Part shown: positions 34,410 through 43,600 of the stretch, one piece after another
Layout: the number at the start of each line of letters is the position of its first letter
How positions within the stretch are numbered: the first letter of the stretch is position 1
Assembly: GCA_039805565.1 (NCBI GenBank)
Contig: JBDLTZ010000035.1
Coordinates: 1 to 61,391 of the forward strand
Length of the DNA: 61,391 nucleotides
Direction of reading: 5' to 3'
Source: CALJIC01 sp039805565
GTDB lineage: Bacteria > Chloroflexota > Chloroflexia > Chloroflexales > Roseiflexaceae
Notes under the pieces: generated by a model
Seen by the model: only the letters and a program-made list of their open reading frames with translations
What the model was told of the DNA's origin: nothing
Database searches by the model: none
Program-made: the position numbers and the translations under genes

Positions 34410-36212
34410 GTGTCCAGACGCCCCACCAGTCGCGCCCACCGCCGCCTGTCGCTCTGGCGCCTGCTGCGCGCCAACCTCTACGACTTTGGCCTGCTGCTGC
34501 GTGAGTCGTGGCTGGCGCTTGCCGGCTTCGCCATCGTCGCGCTGCTCAGCACCCTCTACCTGGCCCTCCTCTACCCCGGCACGCCGGAGTCGCCGCGCCC
34601 CGAAGGGCCGGCCGAGGCACTCTACGAGACCCTCAAACTGCTCACGCTCCAGAGCGGCCTGGCCTTCCCGCGCGAGGCGCTCGGGGGCGTGATCTTCTTC
34701 CTCACGCCGCTGCTGGGCCTGGCCCTGGTCGTCCAGAGCGTGCTCAACTTCGGCCGCCTGCTGCTGGACAAGGGCAGCCGCCGTGAGGCCTGGCAGGTCT
34801 CGCTCGCCTCCACCTACCGCGGCCACGTCGTCGTCTGCGGGCTCGGGCGCGTCGGGGTGCGCGTGGTCGAGCAGCTCGCCGCCGCCGGCTACGAGGCGGT
34901 GGTGGTCGAGCTCGACTGGGGGAGCGAGTTCGTGGCCCGCGTGCTGGCCCACGGCGTGCCGGTGATCCACGGCGACGCGCGCGAGCCCGAGGTGCTACGC
35001 CGCGCCGGGGTGGTGCGCTGCCGCGCTCTGGTCGCGGCGATCAACGGCGACCTGCTCAACATCGAGATCGCCCTCGGCGCCCGCGCGCTGCGGCCCGGTC
35101 TGCGCACCATCCTGCGCGTCTTCAGCGAGGAGCTGGACCGCAACCTCGAGCGCTCGCTCGGCCCCAACACCGCCTTCAGCGCCTCGGCCCTCGCCGCCCC
35201 CACCTTTGCCGCCGCCGCCGTCAGCCGCGACATCGACATCGTGCTGCCGCTCGCCGGTACGCTCCTCGGCGTCACGCAGCTCACCGTCGAGCCTGACAGC
35301 CGCCTCGCAGGATTTGTGCGCGCGGTGGAGGAGGCCGAGGAAGTGCGCGTGCTGCACCACCAGACGCGTGGCGGACGAGCTGTGGCGCGCAGCCTGATGA
35401 GCCAGCTCGGCGCGGGCGACCGAGTGACGCTGCTTAGCCAGCTGCCGCGGATCGACGCGCTGCGGCTCGCCAACGCCCGTGGCAGCAAACTCGACTTCCC
35501 GGCGACCGCCTCGCCGCAGCCGCCCCACGAAGCGCAGCCCTCCGTCATCGTCTGCGGCCTCGGCAAAGTCGGCTACCGCGTGGTGCGCCAGCTCTACCGG
35601 CTCAGCCCACCGCCGCGGATCGTGGTGGTGCGCCTCGCCGATGGCCGCCCCGAGTTCATTAACAAGATCAACCGCCTGGAGGGTATGACTACCGTCACCG
35701 GCGACGCGCGCGACCCAGAGGTGCTGCGGCAGGCCGGGATCGACCACGCCACGGCCGTAGCGGCGCTCACCGCCGACGACCTGCTCAACCTCCAGGTCGG
35801 GCTGGCTGCGCGCGAGCTCCGGCCCGACATCCCTATCGTCCTGCGCACCTTCAGCGACGCGCTCGCCGAGCGGCTCTCGGACCTCGTGGGCATCCGCACC
35901 ACCTACAGCACCTCGGCCCTCGCCGCCTCTACTCTCGCGGCCGCCGCCGTCATCGGAGACGTGCGCCACGCCTTCTTCGTCGGTGGCGAGCTGATGGCGA
36001 GCGTCCGATTCGCCGTGCCGGAGTCTCACCCGATAGCCGGTGCCTCCGTGGCACAGGTGCGCGACGCACACGGCGCGCACATCATCGCCATGCACGGCGC
36101 TCAGGGGCAGGTGCGCGTGCTCCCCCCGGCCGACGCACGCATCACCGCCGGCGACGAGGTGACGCTGCTGGCGACGCTCGACACGCTGAGCCGCGTGCGC
36201 GGTGAGGCGTGA
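34410..36212 (+). CDS. Tandem RCK/TrkA-N protein with a degenerate ion-channel pore
   Basis: The 600-residue membrane protein has two N-terminal helices (about 32-54 and 85-112) flanking a pore-helix-like segment. The K+ selectivity filter (TVGYG) is not present; the region reads LYETLKLLTLQSGLAFP. Two RCK units follow, each with a TrkA-N Rossmann fold (VVVCGLGRVGVRVVEQL near 138 with HGDAREPEVL; VIVCGLGKVGYRVVRQL near 380 with TGDARDPEVL) and a TrkA-C-like tail. The NAD-binding GxGxxG motifs are intact. It could be a K+-channel relative that no longer conducts, or conducts another ion. Start: GTG 34410 with GGACC upstream. The nucleotide ligand is unknown. Confidence 0.88.
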   Translation: MSRRPTSRAHRRLSLWRLLRANLYDFGLLLRESWLALAGFAIVALLSTLYLALLYPGTPESPRPEGPAEALYETLKLLTLQSGLAFPREALGGVIFFLTPLLGLALVVQSVLNFGRLLLDKGSRREAWQVSLASTYRGHVVVCGLGRVGVRVVEQLAAAGYEAVVVELDWGSEFVARVLAHGVPVIHGDAREPEVLRRAGVVRCRALVAAINGDLLNIEIALGARALRPGLRTILRVFSEELDRNLERSLGPNTAFSASALAAPTFAAAAVSRDIDIVLPLAGTLLGVTQLTVEPDSRLAGFVRAVEEAEEVRVLHHQTRGGRAVARSLMSQLGAGDRVTLLSQLPRIDALRLANARGSKLDFPATASPQPPHEAQPSVIVCGLGKVGYRVVRQLYRLSPPPRIVVVRLADGRPEFINKINRLEGMTTVTGDARDPEVLRQAGIDHATAVAALTADDLLNLQVGLAARELRPDIPIVLRTFSDALAERLSDLVGIRTTYSTSALAASTLAAAAVIGDVRHAFFVGGELMASVRFAVPESHPIAGASVAQVRDAHGAHIIAMHGAQGQVRVLPPADARITAGDEVTLLATLDTLSRVRGEA

Positions 36213-36226
36213 TCAGCGCGCCAATA

Positions 36227-36235
36227 TGCTACAAT
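36227..36235 (+). promoter_or_regulatory. Extended -10 (TGC TACAAT) of trpC
   Basis: TGC followed by TACAAT (36230-36235), 33 bases before the start codon. No -35 at the usual spacing. The same hexamer with TGC precedes ssrA. Confidence 0.5.
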
Positions 36236-36268
36236 GCGCCCGTGTGACACGATCAGCGAGGACGCCGC

Positions 36269-37093
36269 ATGACCGCCGCCGACACCATCCTGACCAAGAT
36301 CCTGGACCACAAGCGCGTGGAGGTTGCCCGACGGCAGGCCGAGCAGCCGCTGGAGCAGCTTGAGCGACGTATCGCCGACGCACCGCCCCCCCGCGACTTC
36401 GCCGCAGCGCTGAGCCGCCCGGGCTGGCCGACGCTGATCGCCGAGGTCAAGAAGGCCTCCCCCTCGCGCGGCGTGCTGATCGAAAACTTCGACCCGCTGG
36501 CGCTCGCCGCCACCTACGCTCTGAGCGGCGCCGCCGCCATCTCGGTCCTCACCGACGAGCGCTTCTTCCAGGGTAGTCTGGCGTTCCTCACTGGCATCCG
36601 CGCGGCGCCCGAAGTGGCAAGCGCCGCGCGCCCCGTCCCGGTCCTCCGCAAAGACTTCCTGCTCGACCCCTACCAGGTCTACGAGGCGCGGGCCGCCGGC
36701 GCTGATGCGCTGCTGCTGATCGTGGCCGCGCTCGACGACACGAGCCTCCGCGGGCTGCTGGCGCTCACCCACGAGCTCGGTATGCAGGCCCTCGTCGAGG
36801 TCCACGACGAGGCCGAGCTGGAGCGCGCGCTCGCCGCCGGAGCGACCGTCGTCGGCGTCAACAACCGCGACCTGCACAGCTTCACAACATCGCTTGAGAC
36901 CACCGCCCGCATCGCCGAGCGCCTCCCCGCGCAGGGCCGGCCGCTGCTGGTGAGCGAGAGCGGCATCTTCACGCGCGAGGACGTGGCACAGGTCCATGCC
37001 TGGGGCGCGGATGCCATCCTTGTAGGGGAGGCACTCGTGACCGCGCCCGACATCGCTGCCCGCGTCCGCGAGCTAGCGGGGAGGAAGCCATGA
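36269..37093 (+). CDS. trpC: Indole-3-glycerol phosphate synthase
   Basis: The 274-residue enzyme converts CdRP to indole-3-glycerol phosphate in tryptophan synthesis. Family motifs: LIAEVKKASPSRGVL (catalytic Lys and substrate binding), ISVLTDERFFQGS, VLRKDFLLDPYQVYEARAAGADALLLI (catalytic Lys), GVNNRDLHSF and LVSESGIFTRED, GEALVTAPD. All catalytic residues are present. It stands away from other trp genes and is followed, with a four-base ATGA overlap, by a zinc-ribbon membrane protein, an unusual partner. Its promoter has an extended -10 at 36230-36235. Confidence 0.95.
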   Translation: MTAADTILTKILDHKRVEVARRQAEQPLEQLERRIADAPPPRDFAAALSRPGWPTLIAEVKKASPSRGVLIENFDPLALAATYALSGAAAISVLTDERFFQGSLAFLTGIRAAPEVASAARPVPVLRKDFLLDPYQVYEARAAGADALLLIVAALDDTSLRGLLALTHELGMQALVEVHDEAELERALAAGATVVGVNNRDLHSFTTSLETTARIAERLPAQGRPLLVSESGIFTREDVAQVHAWGADAILVGEALVTAPDIAARVRELAGRKP

Positions 37094-37590
37094 ATTGCAC
37101 CACCTGCGGCACACCCCTGCCCCAGGGCGCGACATTCTGCCCGAACTGCGGCACGCGGGTGCCTCAGTTCACCAGCGCCGGCATACCGACAACCGTGTTT
37201 GCACCGCCTCCGGAACGCCCCGAGGCGCAAGGGGTCACGCCGCCTATCACGCTGCCGCCGCCTGTCGAGTACGGCGCGCCTTACCCCACCCTCCAGACTG
37301 GCCCCTTCGTGCAGCAGCAGCCCACCAACAGTACCGCCGCGATCATCAGCCTGGTCTTCGGCATCCTGACCTGGACGTTGCTCCCGCTCATCTCAGCCTT
37401 CGTAGCGGTGATCGCCGGGCATATGGCGCGCAGTGAGATCCGCCGCTCGGGCGGGCGGCTCAGCGGCGATGGGATGGCGGTGGCGGGCATGATCATGGGG
37501 TACGTGCAGATCTTTCTGGCGGGGCTGTTGTTCTGCGCGATCGTCGCGATCGGCGTCCTGACGCTCCTTGGGACACGCGCCGCACCGTAG
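37090..37590 (+). CDS. Zinc-ribbon DUF4190 membrane protein
   Basis: The 166-residue protein starts MNCTTCGTPLPQGATFCPNC, an N-terminal zinc ribbon (two CxxC pairs), then a Pro-rich linker (about 28-75) and a DUF4190-like membrane domain with two helices (about 80-105 and 135-160) joined by HMARSEIRRSGGRLSGDGMAVAG. The combination is typical of small membrane proteins of unknown function in Gram-positive-like bacteria and Chloroflexota. It overlaps trpC by four bases (ATGA), so it is translationally coupled to it. A hairpin follows. Confidence 0.92.
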   Translation: MNCTTCGTPLPQGATFCPNCGTRVPQFTSAGIPTTVFAPPPERPEAQGVTPPITLPPPVEYGAPYPTLQTGPFVQQQPTNSTAAIISLVFGILTWTLLPLISAFVAVIAGHMARSEIRRSGGRLSGDGMAVAGMIMGYVQIFLAGLLFCAIVAIGVLTLLGTRAAP

Positions 37591-37616
37591 TCGCCTCCAG
37601 CGAGGTGGAGAGGTGT

Positions 37617-37633
37617 GGGGGCCTATGGCCCCC
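37617..37633. repeat. Intergenic hairpin (dispersed type)
   Basis: GGGGGCC (37617-37623), loop TAT, GGCCCCC (37627-37633), inside the 102-base gap between the zinc-ribbon gene and the PRPP synthase. Design resembles the hairpins at 26285 and 51636. Confidence 0.5.
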
Positions 37634-37692
37634 GCAAGCACCACTTCTCTCGCGGAGCAGCGGGCGAGGGCCCGCCCTCCGAAGGAACACAC

Positions 37693-38643
37693 ATGGAAGA
37701 CGCAGACGAGATGATGATCTTCGGCGGGTCTGGCAGCCAGCATCTCACCCGCCGGATCTGTGAATACCTCAGCGTTCCCGTGAGCGCCGGGGAGACGCTG
37801 CACTTCTCCGAGGGCAACCTGTTCGTGCGGATCCTCGAGAACGTGCGCGGCCGGCAGGTGTATCTGGTGCAGACCACCGCCTACCCCGCCAACGACAACT
37901 TCATGGAGCTGCTGTTCTGGATCGACGCCTTCAAGCGCGCCAGCGCCGCCTCCGTCACCGTGATCGTGCCGTACTTCAGCTACGCCAAGGGGGACAAGAA
38001 GGACGAGCCGCGCGTCGCCATACGCGCCCGCGTCTGCGCCGACGCGATCGAGGCCGCCGGAGCCGACCGCCTGGTGACAATGGACCTGCACGCGCCGCAG
38101 ATCCAGGGCTTCTTCAAGATCCCGGTGGACGACCTGTACGCGCTGCCGGTGCTCTGCGACCGCGTCCGGGCCATGGACCTCGAGAACCTGATCGTCGTCT
38201 CGCCGGACTCGGGGTTTGCCAAGAAGGCCCGGCGCTACGCGCGCTACCTCGGCACCTCACTCGCCATCGGCGACAAGGAGCGTGTCGCGCACGACGAGCA
38301 GGCGACGATCTACGAGATCATCGGCGAGGTCGAGGGTAAGACGGCTCTGATCGTGGATGACTTCACCATCTCGGCCGGGACGCTTGTCGAGGTGGCTGAG
38401 AAGCTGCTGGAGCGCGGCGCTCTAGACGTGTACGCCGCCGTGTCCCACGGGGTGTTCGCGAAGGGCTCGATGGAGCGCATCACGGACAGCCCGATCAGGC
38501 GCATGTTCGTCACCGATACGGTGGAGACGCAGCCCGTGGCGCTGTGTGGCAAGATCGAGGTGGTGTCTGTGGCGCCGCTATTCGGCGAGGCGATCCGACG
38601 CATCCACAAGCGGGAGAGCATCAGCGTGCTCTTCCCACGCTGA
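37693..38643 (+). CDS. Ribose-phosphate pyrophosphokinase (divergent)
   Basis: The 316-residue protein makes PRPP from ribose 5-phosphate and ATP. Family features: FGGSGSQHLTRRICEYL at the start (in place of FSGS), VYLVQTTAYPANDNFMELL, VIVPYFSYAKGDKKDEPRVAIRARV (normally YARQDRK), VTMDLHAPQIQGFF, VVSPDSGFAKKARRYA and the PRPP loop ALIVDDFTISAGTL (normally DDxIDTGGT). The flexible-loop ARQD motif is altered to AKGD and the PRPP-loop Asp-Thr is changed. It is therefore a divergent paralogue that may be a second Prs, or a related enzyme. ATG 37693 fits GAAGGAAC. The sequence before it contains a hairpin. Confidence 0.82.
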   Translation: MEDADEMMIFGGSGSQHLTRRICEYLSVPVSAGETLHFSEGNLFVRILENVRGRQVYLVQTTAYPANDNFMELLFWIDAFKRASAASVTVIVPYFSYAKGDKKDEPRVAIRARVCADAIEAAGADRLVTMDLHAPQIQGFFKIPVDDLYALPVLCDRVRAMDLENLIVVSPDSGFAKKARRYARYLGTSLAIGDKERVAHDEQATIYEIIGEVEGKTALIVDDFTISAGTLVEVAEKLLERGALDVYAAVSHGVFAKGSMERITDSPIRRMFVTDTVETQPVALCGKIEVVSVAPLFGEAIRRIHKRESISVLFPR

Positions 38644-38693
38644 CCTGGGGCTGGGGCACGGCGCCGCGCTCCAGGCCTGGCGTCCTCGGCTCC

Positions 38694-38873
38694 TCAGCGC
38701 TTTCTGGAGCTCTGCTCCTGCCGCTTGGGATCCTGCTCTCCCTCGCGCCGCTCCCAGAGCTTATCGAAGCGTGCATGCAGGTGGAGCAGCGCCTGTCGCT
38801 GCTGGTCTGAGAGCTCGCGCCCGCCGCTCAGCATCCGGCGGACCTCCTGCGCTTTCTCGTTTGGCTGGCTCAT
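38694..38873 (-). CDS. Small basic/acidic helical protein (59 residues)
   Basis: A short frame on the minus strand reads MSQPNEKAQEVRRMLSGGRE, then LSDQQRQALLHLHARFDKLW and ERREGEQDPKRQEQSSRKR. It has an ATG with GGAGA seven bases upstream, an extended -10 (38954-38962) about 80 bases before it, and an amphipathic helical profile. No family is recognised. It converges on the PRPP synthase gene with 50 bases between. Moderately likely to be a real small gene because of its start signals. Confidence 0.6.
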   Translation of the reverse strand: MSQPNEKAQEVRRMLSGGRELSDQQRQALLHLHARFDKLWERREGEQDPKRQEQSSRKR

Positions 38874-38953
38874 GGCGTTGTCTCCGTGGACAATATGGTG
38901 CGTGCGCGTACAGCCGCACTCTAGCGGCAGGCGGGCACCAGGGTGTTACCAAA

Positions 38954-38962
38954 CTATAGCAC
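38954..38962 (-). promoter_or_regulatory. Extended -10 (TGC TATAGT) of the 59-residue gene
   Basis: On the minus strand TGC precedes TATAGT (38959-38954); the start codon at 38873 lies about 81 bases downstream. No clear -35. The divergent SDR gene has its own signals. Confidence 0.4.
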
Positions 38963-39028
38963 GGCTTGGCCCGCTGCGGATGAACCACGGGCTGATCTCC
39001 GGCGCAGTCGTAGGAGGAAGCGTTGTCG

Positions 39029-39817
39029 ATGAGCGACGGCCGTCTGCACAATCGGTGGGCCCTGATCACCGGCGCCTCGAGCGGCCTCGGGGCGGACTTC
39101 GCGCGCGAACTCGCCGGGCGCGGGGCGAATCTGATCCTGGTTGCGCGCCGCGAGGAGAACCTGCGCGCGCTCCAGGCCGAGATCGCCTCGCGCCACACGG
39201 TGCAGATCGAGGTGGTGGTGATGGACCTCGCCACGCCCGAGGCGCCGCAGCAGCTCTATGACCGGCTGGAGGCTGCCGGGCGACGAGTGGATGTGCTGGT
39301 GAACAACGCCGGCCTCGGGCTATACGGCGAGTTCCTCGACATCCCCTGGGAGCGGGAGCGGAGCATGCTTGAGCTCGACATCATCACACTGACGCACATG
39401 ACGAAGCTGTTTGCCCGCGACATGGTCGCGCAGCGCTTCGGCTACATCCTGCAGATCGCCTCGATCGGCGCCTATCAGCCCTCGCCGCTCTACGCCAGCT
39501 ACGCGGCGGCGAAGGCGTACGTGCTGAGCTTCGGCGAGGCGCTGAGCTACGAGCTGCGCCAGACCGGCGTCAAGGTCACCGTGCTGTCCCCGGGCGTGAC
39601 TGCCACCGAGTTCCTCCAGGTCTCCGGCCAGTCCGCCTCGCTCTACCAGCGCGTCACAATGATGAAGAGCCCCGAGGTCGTGCGGATCGGCGTGGACGCG
39701 ATGCTGAGGGGCCGGCCGAGCATCGTGTCGGGCCGCTTCAACGCGCTGATGGCCTGGTCTACCCGCCTGCTGCCGCGACGCCTCCAGGCCGCCCTGGCCC
39801 ACCGCTTCATGGTGTAG
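39029..39817 (+). CDS. Short-chain dehydrogenase (DltE-like)
   Basis: The 262-residue NAD(P)-dependent SDR has LITGASSGLGADFARELA (GxxxGxG cofactor site), LILVARREENLRAL, VLVNNAGLGLYGEF, and the active-site YASYAAAKAYVLSFGEAL (YxxxK). LARDMVAQRFGYILQIASIGAY carries the catalytic Ser. This matches the DltE/YqjQ group of classical SDRs. TAGGAGGAAG precedes; ATG 39029 is used, with TTG 39023 as an alternative. The next SDR starts 2 bases after its stop, so they are coupled. Substrate unknown. Confidence 0.92.
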   Translation: MSDGRLHNRWALITGASSGLGADFARELAGRGANLILVARREENLRALQAEIASRHTVQIEVVVMDLATPEAPQQLYDRLEAAGRRVDVLVNNAGLGLYGEFLDIPWERERSMLELDIITLTHMTKLFARDMVAQRFGYILQIASIGAYQPSPLYASYAAAKAYVLSFGEALSYELRQTGVKVTVLSPGVTATEFLQVSGQSASLYQRVTMMKSPEVVRIGVDAMLRGRPSIVSGRFNALMAWSTRLLPRRLQAALAHRFMV

Positions 39818-39819
39818 CC

Positions 39820-40566
39820 GTGCTCAGGGGAAAGAACGTCCTGCTTACGGGGGCGGGCGGCGGGCTGGGGCGCGAGCTTACGCGGCAGCTTGGGGACGCG
39901 GGCTGCCTCCTGGTCCTCACCGACCTGCCGGCGATGCTGCCGCCGCCTGGCCACCCCGCCGTCCTCGGGTGCGTCGCCGCGGACCTCGCCGACCCGCAGG
40001 GCGCCGCCACGGTCGTGGCGGCGGCGATGAAGCTCGCGCCGCGCATCGACATCCTGATCAACAATGCCGGGCTCACCACCTTCGGCCGGCTGGACGATGT
40101 TCCGCCCGAACGGCTGGAGCGCCTGATGCAGGTCAACCTGCTCGCGCCGGTGCGCCTCTCGGCTCTGCTGCTGCCAGCCATGCGCGCGCGCCGCTCGGGC
40201 CAGATCGTCAACATCGCCTCGGTCGCCGGGATCGCGGGCGTGGCTGGGCTCGCGCCCTACTGCACCAGCAAGTTCGGGCTCCGCGGGCTCGGCGCAGCGC
40301 TCGAGGCCGAGCTGCGAGACGACGGCGTGACGGTGACGACCGTCTACCCGTTCTTCACCCGCACGCCGATCCTGAGCGCGGAGTCGTTCGGCGCACCCCG
40401 CGCGCCCTTGCCAGAGCGCCTCGTCGAGGAGCCAGAGCCAGTGGTGGCCGAGATCGTGTCCGGCATCAAGGCGCGCCGCCGCAGCGTCTACCCCGGCCGC
40501 ACCGCGAAAGTGATCGCGCTGCTCGAGCGCGTGGCCCCATGGGCCGTGCGCCTGCTGGCGGGGTAG
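39820..40566 (+). CDS. Short-chain dehydrogenase
   Basis: The 248-residue SDR has NVLLTGAGGGLGRELTRQL (cofactor site), LVLTDLPAML, ILINNAGLTTFGRL, the Ser of IVNIASVAGIAGV and the active-site YCTSKFGLRGLGAAL (YxxxK). It starts at GTG 39820 two bases after the upstream SDR stop; no independent ribosome site is apparent, so translation is likely coupled. The pair may work on successive steps or on related substrates. Ends 40 bases from the convergent tricorn-type protease. Confidence 0.92.
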   Translation: MLRGKNVLLTGAGGGLGRELTRQLGDAGCLLVLTDLPAMLPPPGHPAVLGCVAADLADPQGAATVVAAAMKLAPRIDILINNAGLTTFGRLDDVPPERLERLMQVNLLAPVRLSALLLPAMRARRSGQIVNIASVAGIAGVAGLAPYCTSKFGLRGLGAALEAELRDDGVTVTTVYPFFTRTPILSAESFGAPRAPLPERLVEEPEPVVAEIVSGIKARRRSVYPGRTAKVIALLERVAPWAVRLLAG

Positions 40567-40605
40567 CGTGCGGAAGGTTCAGCGAGGCTGTGACCCCAAA
40601 CCCCG

Positions 40606-43600
40606 CTAGGAAAGACTATCGATCTGCTCCAGCAGCGTTCGCACCGCCGCTTCGAGCTGGCCGTCGCGCTCGCCCGGGAACTCCCCCAGGCGCAGCGGCA
40701 CGTCCACATCCACCGTGCGCCCCTTCCCCTCGAGCTCCTCACCCTCAGGTGTCGCCACCTTCAGATGCGGCAGGCGTATGATGTTGCCGTCCAGCAGCCG
40801 GCGCGTGTTCATCCAGATCACCGCGCCCGCCGTCGGCCGCCCCACCACCTTCCCGAGCCCCAGCCGGCGGTAGCCCTCGCTGAACATCTCGGTGTTGGAC
40901 GCTGAGCTCTCGTTCGTCACCAGCACCGTGGGCTTGTTCAGCACGCGGTTGCCCGCGATGTGCGCAGCATCGCCCGCCGACCGATCGCGGAAGGCGCTCC
41001 GCAGCACGCTCCGCCGCGCCAGCACATCCAGAATGAAGGTCGCGGTGTGGCCCCCGCCGTTGTAGCGCGTGTCCACCACCACCCCTTCCTTGCTGTGGTT
41101 CTCAGAATCGAGGTCGGCCAGGAAGCGCTGGTAGCTCTCGTAGTCCATCGCGCGGATGTGGACGTAGCCGAGCCGGCCGCCGCTGACGCGGTGCACGAAG
41201 GCCTCGTTGGCGTACACCCAGCCCCGGTAGCGCAGGTCGTCGTACTGGTCGCCGGAGACGGGCCGCAGCGGCACCTCGCGCGCCGGCCCGTCCTCGTGGC
41301 GGGAGCGGAAGCCGAGCACCACACGGCGCCCGATCGTGCGCTGCAGCAGCATGTCCAGGCTCACGCCCGGCCGCAGTGCGAGTCCGTCCACCGACACCAG
41401 CTCATCCCCCGGCCAGACACCGCCCGCCAGCGCCGCCGGGCTGTCGGGCACCAGCCCACTCACTACGAGCCGGCCGGAGCGGGCGTGCTCGGGCCAGTCG
41501 AACAGCAGGCCGGTGTAGCCATCGTGGCGCTGGACCGGCCACCCGCCCGAGACCCCCATGTGCGAGGCGCGCAGCTCGCCGACCATCAGGTTGATGATTG
41601 CGTGCAGGTCGCCGGTGGTCTGCGCGCCGGCCACGAGCGGGGCGAACTGCGTGCGGGCCGCGCTCCAGTCCAGCCCGCGGAACGTCGGGTCGTAGAAGTG
41701 GTCGCGCAGCAGCCGCCAGCACTCGTCGAAGATCTGGAGCTTCTCCCGGTGGAAGTCGATCGCCACCTCGGCTGAGACCGGGAGGTGGCTCTGGTCTCCG
41801 CTCGGAAACTTCCGCACCGTGATCAGGCCGCCGTCCAGGTAGAAGAAGCTCTTGCCGTCCGGCGCGAACTGCACCCAGCTCTTGCCGCCCCCGCTGGAGG
41901 TCATCTGACGCGGGGGGTAGTCAGCGCGCGGCTCGTCGAGCGGCAGTGTCCAGAGGTTCTGCTTGCCGGCCACGGTAGCCGAGAAGATCAGGTCACGGCT
42001 GTCGGGGCTGATGCACAGCGCGGTGGCGTCCATCTGAATCGGTGTCAAGAAGCGCAACCGGCGCTCGATCCCCTCGAAGACGATCTCGATGCTGGGGCGC
42101 AGCGGCTCGGCCCGCGCCCGCTCGCCCTCCGCAGCCGGGGGCATCGGCGGGGCCTGCTCGGCCGGCGGCTCCTCGCGCGGCTCCTCGGCCGGCGGCTCCT
42201 TCAGCTCGGCGGGGGCTGGCGCAGCCGCCATCGTCGGCTCAGGCTGGCGCGGCGGATCGTCCACGCGGCGCTCGGGGACACCCGGCCGGCGCTCACCGTT
42301 CTCGGCGCGCCGCTCGAACAGCTTCTCGAACTCCACCTCGCGGAACTGCGGCGGGGTTGGCCGCAGGTCCACCCGCGCCACCTGCGACTCGTCGCGGTAC
42401 TGGCTGGTGGTGAAGACGATGAAGCGCCCGCTGGCGGCCCAGAGCGGATTGAAGACCGAGAGGTTGCTGAGGAAGGTGATCTGTCGCGGGGTCTCCTCGT
42501 CGACCCGCTGGAGGTAGAGGTTGCTGAAGAAGTTGGCGTCGCGCGCGGTGTAGACCAGCCAGTGGCTGTCGGGCGACCAGGCAAACGAGGTGCCGTAGAC
42601 GAAGTTGCCGCGTGCGAAAGGGCGGTCCTCGCCGGTCTCGGCGGCGATCAGGCGGATCTCGTCGTCGCCGCGGGCGTAGACGATCCACTGGCCGTCCGGC
42701 GAGTAGAGGGGCGAGTCCTTGCGCCCGCCGCCCGCCGTGAGCTGCGTCTCGCTTCTGGTGATGAAGTCGTAGCGGAAGACCTCCTCGTCGCCACAGCGAT
42801 CCGATGTGTAGACCAGCCGGCGGCTGTCAGGTGACCACGCCACGCTGCGCTCGCGGTAGGGGGTGCTGGTGACGCGGAATGCCGGCCCCTGGCGCTGGTC
42901 GCGGTCGGTCTCCTTGTCGGCGAAGTCGGCAAACACCTCGCCGTGGGCCACAAACGCCGCCTTCTTCCCGTCCGGCGCCAGCGCGAGCTCACTGAAGTCC
43001 CGGCTGTAGACCTGCACGCGCGCCGGCGTCACCTTCGTGTCCGGCCGCACACGGATCGCGATCGGCTCGACCTCGCCGCTGGCCACGTCCAGCCGCCAGA
43101 TGCCGAAGTCGCGCTCGAAGACGATCGTGCGGCCGTCCAGACTGATGGCGGGCCAGAGCAGCCGACCCTCGGCGAAGGAGGTGACGCGCCGCGCAGGGCC
43201 CTCGGCCAGCGAGCGGTACCACAGATTCTCGGCGCCGTCTCGGTCTGAGACGAAGAACAGCCCCGCGCCGTCTGGCGACCAGAGCGGCCAGCGGTTGAGC
43301 CCGGTGTAGTCGTTCAGGCGCTCGAAGTCGGCCGCGCCCGCCTCCGCGCTCACGGTCCAGATCTCGGCGCCGCCGTACGGGTTCGGCCCACGGCGCCACC
43401 ACGCGTCCCTGATGCTGTTGAACGCCAGGCGCGAGCCGTCCGGCGCGATCGCAACGTGGGCCAGCGTCTCGTAGGGCTGTCCGATCCAGTACGTCGGGGT
43501 GCCGCCCGTGGCGTCCACGCGGTAGATCGCCGTCCCCTGGCGGTCGCGCCCGGAGGTGAAGAAAATGTGCTGCCCGTCGTGGGACCAGGTCTCCACACTG

